Origin: UBA8108 sp965659285
Lineage (GTDB): Bacteria; Planctomycetota; UBA8108
Length of the DNA stretch: 36,486 bases
Assembly (NCBI GenBank): GCA_965659285.1
Contig: CBFHWB010000016.1
Span: 1 to 36,486 of the forward strand
Reading direction: 5' to 3'
A model generated the notes under the pieces. It saw only the letters and a list, made by a program, of their open reading frames with translations. It made no database searches and was not told the origin of the DNA. Every line of letters starts with the position of its first letter. Positions within the stretch are counted from its first letter, which is position 1. Both the position numbers and the translations under genes were made by a program. This document shows positions 1 to 7,705 of this stretch, piece after piece.

Positions 1-1416
1 CAGGCGCCGGCGCGGGTTCTGCTCGAAGGAGGCGGCGGCGGCCTTCGTCGCCGCCTCCCGTCCCTCGTTCAACTGCGACCCGCTGAGGAGCTGGCCGCCG
101 CGGCTGGTCCTGCGGGCGAGGCCTTCTTCGATGAGGGACTCGATCAGATCGAGCGCGTCTTCATTCTTCAGTCCCGCCTGGCGGGCGAGATCCGCCTCGT
201 TGACCGCGTTGAGGCCGGCCTTGTCGAGCTGGTGCAGGAGGAAGTCGCGTGAGTCGGCGAGGGCGTCGTTCTTGCTGCGCAGGGTATCGATGACAAAATC
301 CTTGCCGGTCTTGAGGCGGTACTTTGAGCTGTCGATGATCTCGCCGCCGCCGATCGTCTCCATGGGGGAGTGGAGGCGCAGCACGTAGCGGTCTCCCGGA
401 GCTGCGACCACGGGCTCCTCGAAGCGGAACTGGACGTAGCTCTCCTGGCCGGGGTCGAGCCTCTTGGAGTCGAGGAGGTAGATCTTGCCGAGCTGCTCGG
501 CCGTTCCCACATGCAGGCGGATGGTGGCCTGGTGCTTGAGGATCCGGTGATTGTCGGGCAGGTAGTGGAAGCGAGCCTCGAACATGGTCGAGCCGGTGAA
601 ATAGCCGGGCTGGGTGAGGACCATGCCCCGGTGTACCTGGCGGTAATCGATGTCGGAGAGATTGATCGCGGCGGAATGCCCGGCGCGGGCCGTCTCGGCT
701 TGCTCCTTGTAGGCCTGGATCCCCCGCACCCGGCCTTTTTCGCCAAGCGGGACGATCTCGAGGGTGTCTCCAAGCTGGGTGGTCCCGCTCACCGGGATGC
801 CCGTGACAACCGTGCCGAAGCCCTTGGGAGAAAAGACCCGCTGTACGGGCATGCGGAAGATCCCGCCAGCCTCCCTGGGGCGGACCTTTTCCACCAGGGT
901 GTTCAGATGCTTCTCGAGATCTTCGAAACCTTCTCCCGTGATCGAGGAGACCTTGACCAGCTCCGAGCTCTCAAGGAAGGTGCCCTCGAGGGTCTCTCGC
1001 ACGTCCTCCTCAACCAGCTCCAGGAACTCCTCCTCAACGGCATCGATCTTGGTGATGACGACCATGCCGTGGCTGAGCCCGAGAATCTGCATGATGGTCA
1101 GGTGCTCGCGAGTCTGCGGCATGACGCCATCGTCAGCGGCGATTACGAGGAGCACCAGGTCGATTCCCGTAGCGCCGGCGACCATGTTCTTGATCAGCCG
1201 CTCGTGCCCGGGGACATCGACGATGCCCACCCTCAGGCCGTTTTTCAGCGTCAGGGGCGCAAAACCCAGGTCGATCGTCAGCCCCCGGCTTTTTTCTTCA
1301 GGAAGCCGGTCGGGATCGATGCCGGTCAGACGCTGGACCATGCTGCTTTTTCCATGGTCTATATGCCCGGCCGTACCGATGACGATGTTAAAGATCTTGT
1401 CGTCGTTCGTAGTCAT
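1..1416 (-). CDS. selB: Selenocysteine-specific translation elongation factor SelB (C-terminus cut off by window edge)
   Basis: SelB is the GTPase that carries Sec-tRNA to the ribosome at UGA codons followed by a SECIS hairpin. The 472 residues seen run open to the left edge. The G1 loop is GHIDHGKS (residues 17-24), the switch region reads LPEEKSRGLTIDLGFA, the G3 motif is DVPGHE (67-72) and the G4 motif is TKID (122-125). The EEK.RG.TIDLGFA string is typical of SelB and differs from EF-Tu. EF-Tu-like beta-barrel domains follow, and the visible C-terminal part begins the winged-helix region that reads the SECIS. The family is usually about 600-640 residues, so roughly a quarter is missing. 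The ATG at 1416 has no clear Shine-Dalgarno. A GATAAT hexamer lies about 15 bases upstream, so the leader may be very short. selA, selC or selD may lie left of the window; none is seen here. Confidence 0.93.
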   Translation of the reverse strand, partial: MTTNDDKIFNIVIGTAGHIDHGKSSMVQRLTGIDPDRLPEEKSRGLTIDLGFAPLTLKNGLRVGIVDVPGHERLIKNMVAGATGIDLVLLVIAADDGVMPQTREHLTIMQILGLSHGMVVITKIDAVEEEFLELVEEDVRETLEGTFLESSELVKVSSITGEGFEDLEKHLNTLVEKVRPREAGGIFRMPVQRVFSPKGFGTVVTGIPVSGTTQLGDTLEIVPLGEKGRVRGIQAYKEQAETARAGHSAAINLSDIDYRQVHRGMVLTQPGYFTGSTMFEARFHYLPDNHRILKHQATIRLHVGTAEQLGKIYLLDSKRLDPGQESYVQFRFEEPVVAAPGDRYVLRLHSPMETIGGGEIIDSSKYRLKTGKDFVIDTLRSKNDALADSRDFLLHQLDKAGLNAVNEADLARQAGLKNEDALDLIESLIEEGLARRTSRGGQLLSGSQLNEGREAATKAAAASFEQNPRRRL

Positions 1417-1512
1417 AGAATGTTGAAGGCTATTATCTTAGCGTCTTTACGCGGAGAGGTCATCAGGGTTGAGTGGGAGAGGTTAGGGTAAGGTTCAGAT
1501 TCACCGCCCGGG

Positions 1513-1541
1513 TTGACAGGTATTACCCTAAGCCCTATGAT
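1513..1541 (+). promoter_or_regulatory. Near-consensus sigma-70 promoter (TTGACA-17-TATGAT)
   Basis: TTGACA at 1513-1518 and TATGAT at 1536-1541 are separated by exactly 17 bases, matching the vegetative consensus at 11 of 12 positions. Transcription would start near 1548 and run towards the gene at 1763, giving a leader of about 215 bases. It lies in the 346-base divergent gap between selB and that gene. Confidence 0.7.
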
Positions 1542-1547
1542 GGCATA

Positions 1548-1762
1548 CTCTTCCGTGTTTTAATCTAACGAGTGAAACAGTCTGCAGCTTCCAGAGGGTT
1601 GCACAGTATACAAACAGGCTTCTTTCGGTCTGTTGTAAAGGACCGCCTTGAGCCGGCAGCGGCGGCGGATTTTCTCCTGCTGTTGAGCAGGCATGACTTT
1701 GCCGCGGATCTCGGACGTTCGTAAGTTCCTTTTATCCGCGGCTGAATACAGGTAACGAAGCT
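1548..1762 (+). promoter_or_regulatory. Structured 5' leader of the 1763 gene
   Basis: This is the rest of the selB/1763 intergenic gap. It holds three successive stem-loops by eye. The first pairs 1613-1619 with 1628-1634 (one G-T pair). The second pairs CCTGCT at 1676-1681 with AGCAGG at 1686-1691 around a GTTG loop. The third is a perfect 9-bp inverted repeat, GCCGCGGAT at 1701-1709 and ATCCGCGGC at 1734-1742, ending 20 bases before the start codon. No known riboswitch consensus was recognised. A regulatory role is inferred from structure only. Confidence 0.4.
1693..1755 (+). CDS. Possible 20-codon leader peptide (upstream ORF)
   Basis: An ATG at 1693 opens a 20-codon frame (MTLPRISDVRKFLLSAAEYR) that ends in TAA at 1753-1755, only seven bases before the ATG of the 1763 gene. 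It spans the whole 9-bp inverted repeat at 1701-1742, so ribosomes reading it would melt that hairpin. The purine-rich AGGTAACGAAG overlapping its stop could serve the downstream gene. The purine run before its own start (GAGCAGG) is too close to be a good Shine-Dalgarno, so translation is uncertain and the frame may be chance. Confidence 0.25.
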   Translation: MTLPRISDVRKFLLSAAEYR

Positions 1763-2578
1763 ATGAGTCAAAAACAGGATCTTCTTTTCTGCAAGATTGC
1801 CATCGCCAACGGCAGAGTCTCCGAAGATCAGGCCAAGAAGTGTCTTGCGATCGCCAATAAGCGAGAGCAGGAGACCGGACGCCGGCCCACGATCGGTTCT
1901 GTCTTTTCGAAGTACAACCTCATGGGTAAGCAGGAGGTCAAGTTCGTCTACGAGGCCGTTCAAAAGAGAACCGGGATGCCGGTTCCGATGGCCGGAGCTC
2001 CCGGCGCGGGAGGCGGCAGGGGTGCAAAAGCCCGCAAGCCGTCCTTTGCGGATGACGCCCGTCAGCGCCGGGTTGATCCCAACGTCCTCTGGCTTGGCGT
2101 GGCCTTCGGAGTCATCTTTCTCGGAATCGTGGTCGCCCTGGTCGTCATGTTCGTTACCCACTCCGGTCCGGATAAACCGGGAGAAGATGGAACCCCCGCG
2201 GTCGCGGCGCCTGCGGGAGCCGCTGGCACGCCGGCCGGAACCGCTGCCGGGGGAGCAGCCGCAGCGCCGGCCGGTGGAACGGCCGGTGGAGCGGCCGGTG
2301 GAACTCCAGGGACCGCGCCCGTGGTGCCCGCAGGAATGCGCGAGGACCACCGGCGTCTCATTCGCCAGCGCCTGACCGATGCTCGACACGCATCGCTAAC
2401 AGATGCTGTGAAGGCTCTGGGCATGCTCAATACCCTCAAGAGCACCATCGAAGACAAGAAGATCGTTGTCGATTCCGGCCTCATGAACGAGCTCAACTCC
2501 GAGATCAAGCATCTGAAGGACGGAGATTCCGGATCCGATGATGAGGGGACGGACGATTCCGGCCTCGATGATTTTTGA
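1763..2578 (+). CDS. Unrecognised single-pass membrane protein with Ala/Gly/Pro-rich linker
   Basis: I do not recognise this 271-residue protein. Residues 1-70 are a soluble helical segment (LLFCKIAIANGRVSEDQAKK onward) that loosely resembles the short two-helix repeats at the N-terminus of type II secretion/pilus ATPases; this is a weak impression. Residues about 108-131 form one strong transmembrane helix. Residues 140-190 are low-complexity Ala/Gly/Pro/Thr, partly encoded by a 12-base tandem repeat. Residues 192-255 look helical and charged, and the tail is Asp/Ser-rich and acidic. No signal peptide precedes the internal membrane segment, so a cytoplasmic head, one TM and an external linker plus helical domain is the likely topology. 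The gene stands alone, convergent with rluB and divergent from selB, with its own strong promoter and long leader. Confidence 0.75.
   Translation: MSQKQDLLFCKIAIANGRVSEDQAKKCLAIANKREQETGRRPTIGSVFSKYNLMGKQEVKFVYEAVQKRTGMPVPMAGAPGAGGGRGAKARKPSFADDARQRRVDPNVLWLGVAFGVIFLGIVVALVVMFVTHSGPDKPGEDGTPAVAAPAGAAGTPAGTAAGGAAAAPAGGTAGGAAGGTPGTAPVVPAGMREDHRRLIRQRLTDARHASLTDAVKALGMLNTLKSTIEDKKIVVDSGLMNELNSEIKHLKDGDSGSDDEGTDDSGLDDF
2269..2304 (+). repeat. Three tandem 12-base repeats inside the 1763 gene
   Basis: Three copies of ggccggtggaRc (2269-2280, 2281-2292, 2293-2304) lie in frame and encode part of the Gly/Ala-rich linker. The middle copy has G where the others have A. Slippage here would change linker length by four residues without breaking the frame. 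Confidence 0.8.
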
Positions 2579-2612
2579 TCAGTGAGGACCGCTCCGGCAT
2601 CCGCTTCCCGGG

Positions 2613-3356
2613 TTACTTGAAGCTCGAGTGCTTCTTGAGGATGTCGTCGTAGTCGATTCCAAGGCCGCGCAGTTCCTCGATGCTCGCATCTCTCCAGCCG
2701 CAGGGCTCCAGACCCTTGAGCTTGATATTGCCGACCCTGGTCCGTGCCAGCCTGAGGACCTTGTACCCGACCGCCTCGAACATCCTGCGGACCTGGCGTT
2801 TCTTGCCCTCGTGGATGACCAGGACGACCTGGGTGTTGTTTCCATCCGGGACGGTCTGGAGAACCTTCGCCGGCGCCGTCTTGTGATTTTCGATTTGTAC
2901 CCCGGCGGCGATCTTTTCGAGCGCGTTTTTTGCGGGCTTGCCGTTGACGAGGGCGACATACTCTTTCTCGATCTCGTAGCTGGGATGGGTGACTCGGTGG
3001 TTCAATTCACCGATGTTGGTCATCAGCAGGAGTCCCTCGGTCTCCCGGTCGAGGCGGCCGATCGGCAGGATCCCGACCTTGAGCAGGGCGGGTGGCAGGT
3101 AGTCCATCACGGTGAGGCGTTCGTGAGTATCGTGGGTGCTGGTGATGATCCCGGGCGGCTTGTTGAAAAGAATGGTTTTCGGTTCGGGAATACTGAGCAC
3201 CTCGTCGTTGACCGTGACCACATCACCCTGCTTGACCGTGGTTCCGAGGCTCATGAGGGACTTTCCGTTGACCAGTACCCTGCCAGCCTGGATAAGAAGC
3301 TCAGCCCTTCTCCGGGAAGTATAGCCACAGGCCGCGATGTATTTATGGAGGCGCAT
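2613..3356 (-). CDS. rluB: 23S rRNA pseudouridine synthase, RluB/RsuA family
   Basis: This enzyme converts a uridine in ribosomal RNA to pseudouridine. The 247-residue protein has an N-terminal S4 RNA-binding domain (MRLHKYIAACGYTSRRRAE, residues 1-50) and then the RsuA/RluB/E/F catalytic domain. The signature GRLDRETEGLLLMTN holds the catalytic aspartate D103, and VIHEGKKRQVRRMF is the conserved second motif of this branch. Length and architecture fit RluB, though RsuA or RluE/F specificity cannot be excluded from sequence alone. The start is fixed because an in-frame TAA lies three codons upstream. That TAA falls inside a TATAAT hexamer only eight bases before the ATG, and no Shine-Dalgarno is visible, which suggests a leaderless mRNA. 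Confidence 0.93.
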   Translation of the reverse strand: MRLHKYIAACGYTSRRRAELLIQAGRVLVNGKSLMSLGTTVKQGDVVTVNDEVLSIPEPKTILFNKPPGIITSTHDTHERLTVMDYLPPALLKVGILPIGRLDRETEGLLLMTNIGELNHRVTHPSYEIEKEYVALVNGKPAKNALEKIAAGVQIENHKTAPAKVLQTVPDGNNTQVVLVIHEGKKRQVRRMFEAVGYKVLRLARTRVGNIKLKGLEPCGWRDASIEELRGLGIDYDDILKKHSSFK

Positions 3357-3750
3357 GATGATGGATTATATCGAATTATCCCGCTGTCTTCCCGGCTGCT
3401 TTCATGGGAGGCGAAAAAGTACGTTTACGGGCGCCGCTGTCCGCATACGGACGCCCTGGAGGCCTTGCGGCGACCCGGCGCCGGTGTCTAAATCCGTTTG
3501 CCGGGAGCGAATAGGGGAAAAACACCGGAGAGGAGGGTTTTGGCCAGGGGATTGCATTTGAAACGGCAGGATCCCGGGCTCTTTGCCCGGGACGTTATGC
3601 AACCTCCGGAGAGTCCCGCCTCACTTCATTCCAACACACAATCTTCGCGCAAGCCTGAACCGAACCCAACAGGCATGGTCCAACTGGTCCTGTCCACAAC
3701 TGGTCCCACCTCTACTATCGGCCCACCCGCAGACGCTCTCCGGAGGAGCT
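3357..3750. other. 394-base intergenic region between rpoN and rluB, with one strong hairpin
   Basis: No convincing gene or structural RNA was found here. Apart from the rluB -10 element it contains one perfect hairpin at 3573-3591 (CCCGGGC, loop TCTTT, GCCCGGG). It lies about 160 bases downstream of the rpoN stop and has no T-run on either side, so it is not a standard terminator, though it could protect or process the rpoN 3' end. Short open frames here have no ribosome-binding site or recognisable product. Confidence 0.5.
3365..3370 (-). promoter_or_regulatory. TATAAT -10 element immediately upstream of rluB
   Basis: Read on the minus strand the hexamer is a perfect TATAAT, with eight bases between it and the rluB ATG. 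Normal -10 to start-site spacing would place +1 at or next to the A of the ATG. I see no good -35 hexamer at 16-18 bases. Confidence 0.45.
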
Positions 3751-5157
3751 TCAATACAGGCGGCGCAATCTCGATGCCGGGATATCAGCCTGCTCACGGT
3801 ACTTGGTCACTGTTCGACGGGCGATGTTGAGCCCCTCCTCCTGGAGGAGCCGCGTGAGCGCGGTGTCGCTGTGGGGCTTCTTCTTGTCTTCTCCCTCGAC
3901 CAGTTCGCCGATTCTGCGGCAGACGTTGCGCCTCGATTCGATCTCGCCGTCGGCGTTATCGACGCCGCCGGTGAAGAAGTAGCGCAGCTCGTAGATTCCC
4001 GAGGGGGTCTCGATGTACTTGCCCTTGATCGCGCGGCTGATGGTGGAGAGATGGACGCCCACGGTGTCAGCGATCGTCTGCATCTTCAGGGCTTTGAGGT
4101 TCTCGGGGCCCTTGAGCATGAAGTCTTTCTGGAACTCGACGATGGCAACGGCGATATCCTTGATAGTCCTCTGTCGCTGTTCGAGCGCCTGGATGAGCCA
4201 CTTGGCCGACTCGATCTTCTTGCGCAGGAAGGAGCTGGCCTGCCTGTCGCCTTCAGCGTTTCTGAGCGCGGTGCGGCAGGAGCGGCTGATCTCGAGCTGG
4301 GGGAGAGAATAATCGAGCACGCTGATCTCCAGGTCGCTGTCGACCTCTTCCACCAGCACGTCAGGCCGGATATACACGGTCTCTTCCGCCTGCATGCGCC
4401 GTCCCGGCATCGGATCGAGTGAGCTGATGATCCGGGCGGCCTCCTTGACGTCCTCCACCGGGCAGCCCAGCTTTCGCGCCAGCCGGGGCAGCTTGTTCTG
4501 GCTGAGATCCTGGAGATGATTGCGGATGATGGCCTCTTCGATATGGTAGTCCTGTTCATCGCGTCCGAGTTGGAGCAGCAGGCAGTCCTGCAGGTCGGTG
4601 GCGGCGATGCCGGCGGGATCGAGGCCGCGAACAGCCTGGAAGGCCTGCCGGATCTCTTCGGCGGCCGGCATCCCCTCGATCCAGTCGCCAAGCTCGTCTG
4701 GTTCGCAGCCCAGGTAGCCCCGGCTGTCGAGGCTGCTGATGATGTCCTCGCCGATCTTCCGGATGCGAGCGGGAATGTTCTTCAGACGCAGCTGCTCGGT
4801 GAGCGACTCCTTCAGGCCGGCGGGCTTGTCTGGCGTGTTCTGCAGCGCGGCGTGTTTTGCATCGCTCGAAAAGCTGGAGGATTTGCGGGGTCGGCTGTCG
4901 TCAATGGACCAGTTGCCCGACTCGCGGAGTCTCTCGTGCAGAGGGCGCTCCAGCCGGGCATTCTCGCCATCGGCGCTGGCGGCCGGCTGTTCAGGCGGCG
5001 TCTGCTCAACCAGCTCAAGGGCCGGGTTCTCGCTGAACTCCTTCTGGATTCGCTGCTCGAGGTCCAGCGTGGGCAGCAGCAGGATGTCCATCGAGAGGAT
5101 CATCTGCGGCGCCAGAACCTGCTGTTGCTGAAGCTTCTGCGAGAATTCTAATCGCAT
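3751..5157 (-). CDS. rpoN: RNA polymerase sigma-54 factor
   Basis: Sigma-54 directs RNA polymerase to -24/-12 promoters and needs an AAA+ activator to open them. The 468-residue protein has the Gln-rich region I at residues 4-50 (FSQKLQQQQVLAPQMILSMD), a charged variable region II to about 115, the core-binding domain, a helix-turn-helix near residues 350-385 (ADTVGVHLSTISRAIKGKY) and the diagnostic RpoN box ARRTVTKYRE starting at about residue 446. Length is normal. No sigma-54 activator gene is in the window, so its regulon cannot be guessed. The Shine-Dalgarno is poor, but a good promoter lies about 95 bases upstream with a hairpin at the predicted mRNA 5' end. Confidence 0.95.
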   Translation of the reverse strand: MRLEFSQKLQQQQVLAPQMILSMDILLLPTLDLEQRIQKEFSENPALELVEQTPPEQPAASADGENARLERPLHERLRESGNWSIDDSRPRKSSSFSSDAKHAALQNTPDKPAGLKESLTEQLRLKNIPARIRKIGEDIISSLDSRGYLGCEPDELGDWIEGMPAAEEIRQAFQAVRGLDPAGIAATDLQDCLLLQLGRDEQDYHIEEAIIRNHLQDLSQNKLPRLARKLGCPVEDVKEAARIISSLDPMPGRRMQAEETVYIRPDVLVEEVDSDLEISVLDYSLPQLEISRSCRTALRNAEGDRQASSFLRKKIESAKWLIQALEQRQRTIKDIAVAIVEFQKDFMLKGPENLKALKMQTIADTVGVHLSTISRAIKGKYIETPSGIYELRYFFTGGVDNADGEIESRRNVCRRIGELVEGEDKKKPHSDTALTRLLQEEGLNIARRTVTKYREQADIPASRLRRLY

Positions 5158-5227
5158 GGTACTACTCGGCTTTCCCCCCGAACCCAGCAGCGTTCCCCAT
5201 TCTCAGTCTTTTATTTCAGTCCCGACA

Positions 5228-5244
5228 GGTCGTCCCAAACGACC
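5228..5244 (-). promoter_or_regulatory. Hairpin at the predicted 5' end of rpoN mRNA
   Basis: GGTCGT and ACGACC pair around a five-base loop, beginning at the predicted +1 of the rpoN promoter. A stem at the very 5' end of an mRNA often slows decay; this role is inferred. Confidence 0.35.
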
Positions 5245-5250
5245 CATCAA

Positions 5251-5279
5251 AGTTTAGGATGGAGGGAAGATACCGTCAA
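5251..5279 (-). promoter_or_regulatory. Sigma-70-type promoter of rpoN (TTGACG-17-TAAACT)
   Basis: On the minus strand TTGACG (5279-5274) and TAAACT (5256-5251) are 17 bases apart, nine of twelve consensus matches. The start would be near 5244. Confidence 0.5.
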
Positions 5280-5333
5280 ACGAGCGTCTGGGAGTCTTAT
5301 CAGACCACCTGTCGCCCGGCGAAAAGCCTTCTA

Positions 5334-6923
5334 TCAACAGGATTTCAGCACCATCAGGGTGATATCGTCCGATTGCTCCGCGCTTTTCTGGTGAGCCTGG
5401 AGATCCTGCAGGATGGTGTTGAGGATTTCCTGGGCGCTGAGCTCCCTGGTCTCGGCAATGAGCTGGTGGAGACGGTCATCTCCGAAATCATTTCCGCTCG
5501 GGTCTTTTCCCTCGACGATTCCGTCGGTGTAGAGGACAAGGATGTCGCCGGGCTGGAGGGTAAATTTCTGGGTTTCCAGCTGGGAGGAGAAGAGCGGCCC
5601 CTCGCGATCGAGGCCGATGGCGATGCCCTTGGGGTGGAGGTCGATCACCTGGCCGTGCCTGGCGCTGTAGAGCAGCGGGGCGTTGTGCCCGGCGCGAACC
5701 AGCCGAATCTCCCGGGTTCTGGTGTCGAGCACCAGGTAGGCCATGGTGACGAACATGCCCGGGTTCATATCGGGAGCGAGGCAGTTGTTGACCTCGATGA
5801 TGGTTTGCTGCGGCGACTGGTTGTCCCTCGCGGCCATGTGGAGCATGCTGCGGGTCATGGTCATGACCAGCGAGCCGGGAATGCCCTTGCCCGAGACGTC
5901 AGCCACCACCATCCCGATCGTATGGTCGTCAACCTGGAGGAAGTCGTAGTAATCTCCTCCCACCTCCTTGGCCGAGAGATAGAAGGCGGCCAGGTCGAGC
6001 CCGGGAATCTCCGGCAGCTCGGAGGGGAGCAGGCCGCCCTGGATGTTGGTGGCGAGAGAGAGTTCGTGTTCAAGCGCCTTTTGTGAAAGCTTGGCTGCCT
6101 GGGCCGTGTGCAGGCTCCTTGTCATCTGGTTGAAGGTTCTGGCCAGGTTGCCGAGCTCATCGCCGGAGGTGACGCGGGACTGGTGCTGGAGGTCTCCGAG
6201 GCTTACCTGGCGCAGATCCCGCATGAGGGTCCGGATGGGCCTGGTGAGGAAGGTCGCCAGCAGGAAGGCGGCGAAGGCTCCGCCGATCGAGGCGATGAGC
6301 GTAACCTGCGTGAGCGACCGCGAGAGGTCATCTCGCGAGCGCCGGATGGACTCAACGGAGACGAGAACCTCGACCCTGCCGGCATTGGGTATGCTGGTGG
6401 AGAAGCTGCGAACAGGCACTCCGTTAACCTCGAGCTCGCTGATCGTCACCCCGGCTTCGTCGGCCTTGGGGTAGCTGACCTTCTTCTCTTCTACAGTTCG
6501 CCGCTCCTGACCCATCACGTCGGCGATGAGCTGATCCTGAGGTCCCATGATGGAGATGTCCAGGAGGTTGGAGTTCCGACTGTAGGGTCTGACCAGGTTC
6601 TCGAGTTTTTTCCGCTTTTCGACGTTAACATCCTCAGGCGCGATGAGCCCGGCGACTGCGCGGGCATGGGCGATGCCGTTATCGTTGATTTCCACTTCGA
6701 GGTGATCAACTCCCTTCTGGACGGCGATCTTCGCCTGCCAGGCCATCGCCGCTATGACCAGAATGGCAATCAGGGCGGTGAACTTCAGCGCGATGGGTAT
6801 GTTGAAGCCGGCGCCTGTGCGGGGATGCCGCGCGCCGCCCGTGGAGCGGGCATGATCCCTCTCAGGGGACCGGGCTCCGCCTGGATGCGCTCTTCTTCCT
6901 CTTGCTCCGGCTCGATGCGCCAC
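5334..6923 (-). CDS. Membrane SpoIIE/RsbU-type PP2C serine phosphatase with HAMP domain
   Basis: Phosphatases of this type dephosphorylate anti-sigma-factor antagonists (partner switching). The 529-residue protein has a transmembrane helix at about 44-64, an extracytoplasmic sensor region (65-204), a second helix (205-227), a HAMP linker (224-278) and a PP2C_SIG domain (310-527). Metal-binding acids are visible in GGDYYD (D324), ADVSGKG (D342), YTDGI (D467) and SDD (D519/D520). The GTG start at 6923 is chosen because an in-frame TGA lies just upstream and AGGAAAG sits six bases before it. The first 40 residues are Arg/Gly-rich with an odd composition, and the other reading frame of this stretch looks more protein-like (WRIEPEQEEEERIQ), so a frameshift near 6800-6920 is possible. 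No anti-sigma kinase or STAS partner is adjacent. Confidence 0.88.
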   Translation of the reverse strand: MAHRAGARGRRAHPGGARSPERDHARSTGGARHPRTGAGFNIPIALKFTALIAILVIAAMAWQAKIAVQKGVDHLEVEINDNGIAHARAVAGLIAPEDVNVEKRKKLENLVRPYSRNSNLLDISIMGPQDQLIADVMGQERRTVEEKKVSYPKADEAGVTISELEVNGVPVRSFSTSIPNAGRVEVLVSVESIRRSRDDLSRSLTQVTLIASIGGAFAAFLLATFLTRPIRTLMRDLRQVSLGDLQHQSRVTSGDELGNLARTFNQMTRSLHTAQAAKLSQKALEHELSLATNIQGGLLPSELPEIPGLDLAAFYLSAKEVGGDYYDFLQVDDHTIGMVVADVSGKGIPGSLVMTMTRSMLHMAARDNQSPQQTIIEVNNCLAPDMNPGMFVTMAYLVLDTRTREIRLVRAGHNAPLLYSARHGQVIDLHPKGIAIGLDREGPLFSSQLETQKFTLQPGDILVLYTDGIVEGKDPSGNDFGDDRLHQLIAETRELSAQEILNTILQDLQAHQKSAEQSDDITLMVLKSC

Positions 6924-7030
6924 GATTGCTTTCCTGGCTCAGGTGGGGGGGATGGACGTGCTCACTCGCTCTATCAAGTATAGTGCCTGTGGATCGACGA
7001 GACAGAAAAACCGTGATTCCCCCGCCGCCC

Positions 7031-7705
7031 TCAGCTTCGCAGGACGGTGGCGGCCTTGCGCAGGTAGACTATGCAGGAATAGAAGGTCGAGATCAGGGTG
7101 GCGGCCAGCAGGGCGATGGTCAGCCATTTCAGGGGTTCGGCCAGCCAGGTCACATCGCCCAGCAATGGCAGGCTGGGGCTTTCATTCTCCTGGCTGCCTC
7201 CATTGGTGATGACAATGAAGTTCGCCTCGTAAAAGAGCAGAGACGGGATGGTCAGGCCCTGGATCGCCAGCTTGACCTTGCCCGCCCAGGCGGCGCCGAA
7301 GGCCACCCCGGCGGACTCGATATAGCTGCGCAGACCTGAGACCAGGAACTCACGGAAGAGAATAACCAGCGGGTACCAGGGCTGCACGAAATCAGAGACT
7401 GTCGTCAGCATGATGAAGCTGCCGCAGATCACGATCTTGTCGACAAAGGGATCGGCGATGCGGCCGAAGGTGGACTCGATGGTCCATCTGCGGGCGAGGT
7501 AGCCATCGAGAAAGTCCGTAAACATGGCCAGCATGAAGAGCGCGGTGGACCAGTTCAGGATGGCCTGCCTGGTCTCAGGCGAGGTCTCGTACCCGACAAC
7601 TCCCAGCAGGATGAAGAAAACGAATGACAGCGCCAGGCGGGCTACGGTTATCTGGTTCGGTAGATTCGCGAACCTTGTTTCAGTCGCCTGAGTTTTTTCG
7701 TTCAT
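7031..7705 (-). CDS. pgsA: CDP-diacylglycerol--glycerol-3-phosphate 3-phosphatidyltransferase
   Basis: PgsA makes phosphatidylglycerophosphate, the precursor of phosphatidylglycerol and cardiolipin, in the inner membrane. The 224-residue protein shows the full CDP-alcohol phosphotransferase motif: D64, D67-G68, A71-R72, G81, D85 and D89 (DFLDGYLARRW then GRIADPFVD). Several hydrophobic helices occupy the rest (about 20-38, 50-63, 93-106, 145-166, 190-212). The NLPNQIT start of the first helix is typical of PgsA. The ATG at 7705 follows a GGAAGCGGGG ribosome site; a TTG five codons earlier is less likely. The gene overlaps the end of rimO by 26 bases, so the two are probably translated from one message. 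CDP-alcohol transferases differ in acceptor, so glycerol-3-phosphate is a family-level inference. Confidence 0.9.
   Translation of the reverse strand: MNEKTQATETRFANLPNQITVARLALSFVFFILLGVVGYETSPETRQAILNWSTALFMLAMFTDFLDGYLARRWTIESTFGRIADPFVDKIVICGSFIMLTTVSDFVQPWYPLVILFREFLVSGLRSYIESAGVAFGAAWAGKVKLAIQGLTIPSLLFYEANFIVITNGGSQENESPSLPLLGDVTWLAEPLKWLTIALLAATLISTFYSCIVYLRKAATVLRS

Noticed and set aside
370..1491. Plus-strand open frame opposite selB
   Set aside because: The minus strand encodes every SelB GTPase motif over the same bases.
3573..3591. CCCGGGC/GCCCGGG hairpin as a Rho-independent terminator of rpoN
   Set aside because: There is no T-run on the 3' side in either direction, and it is about 160 bases past the stop codon.
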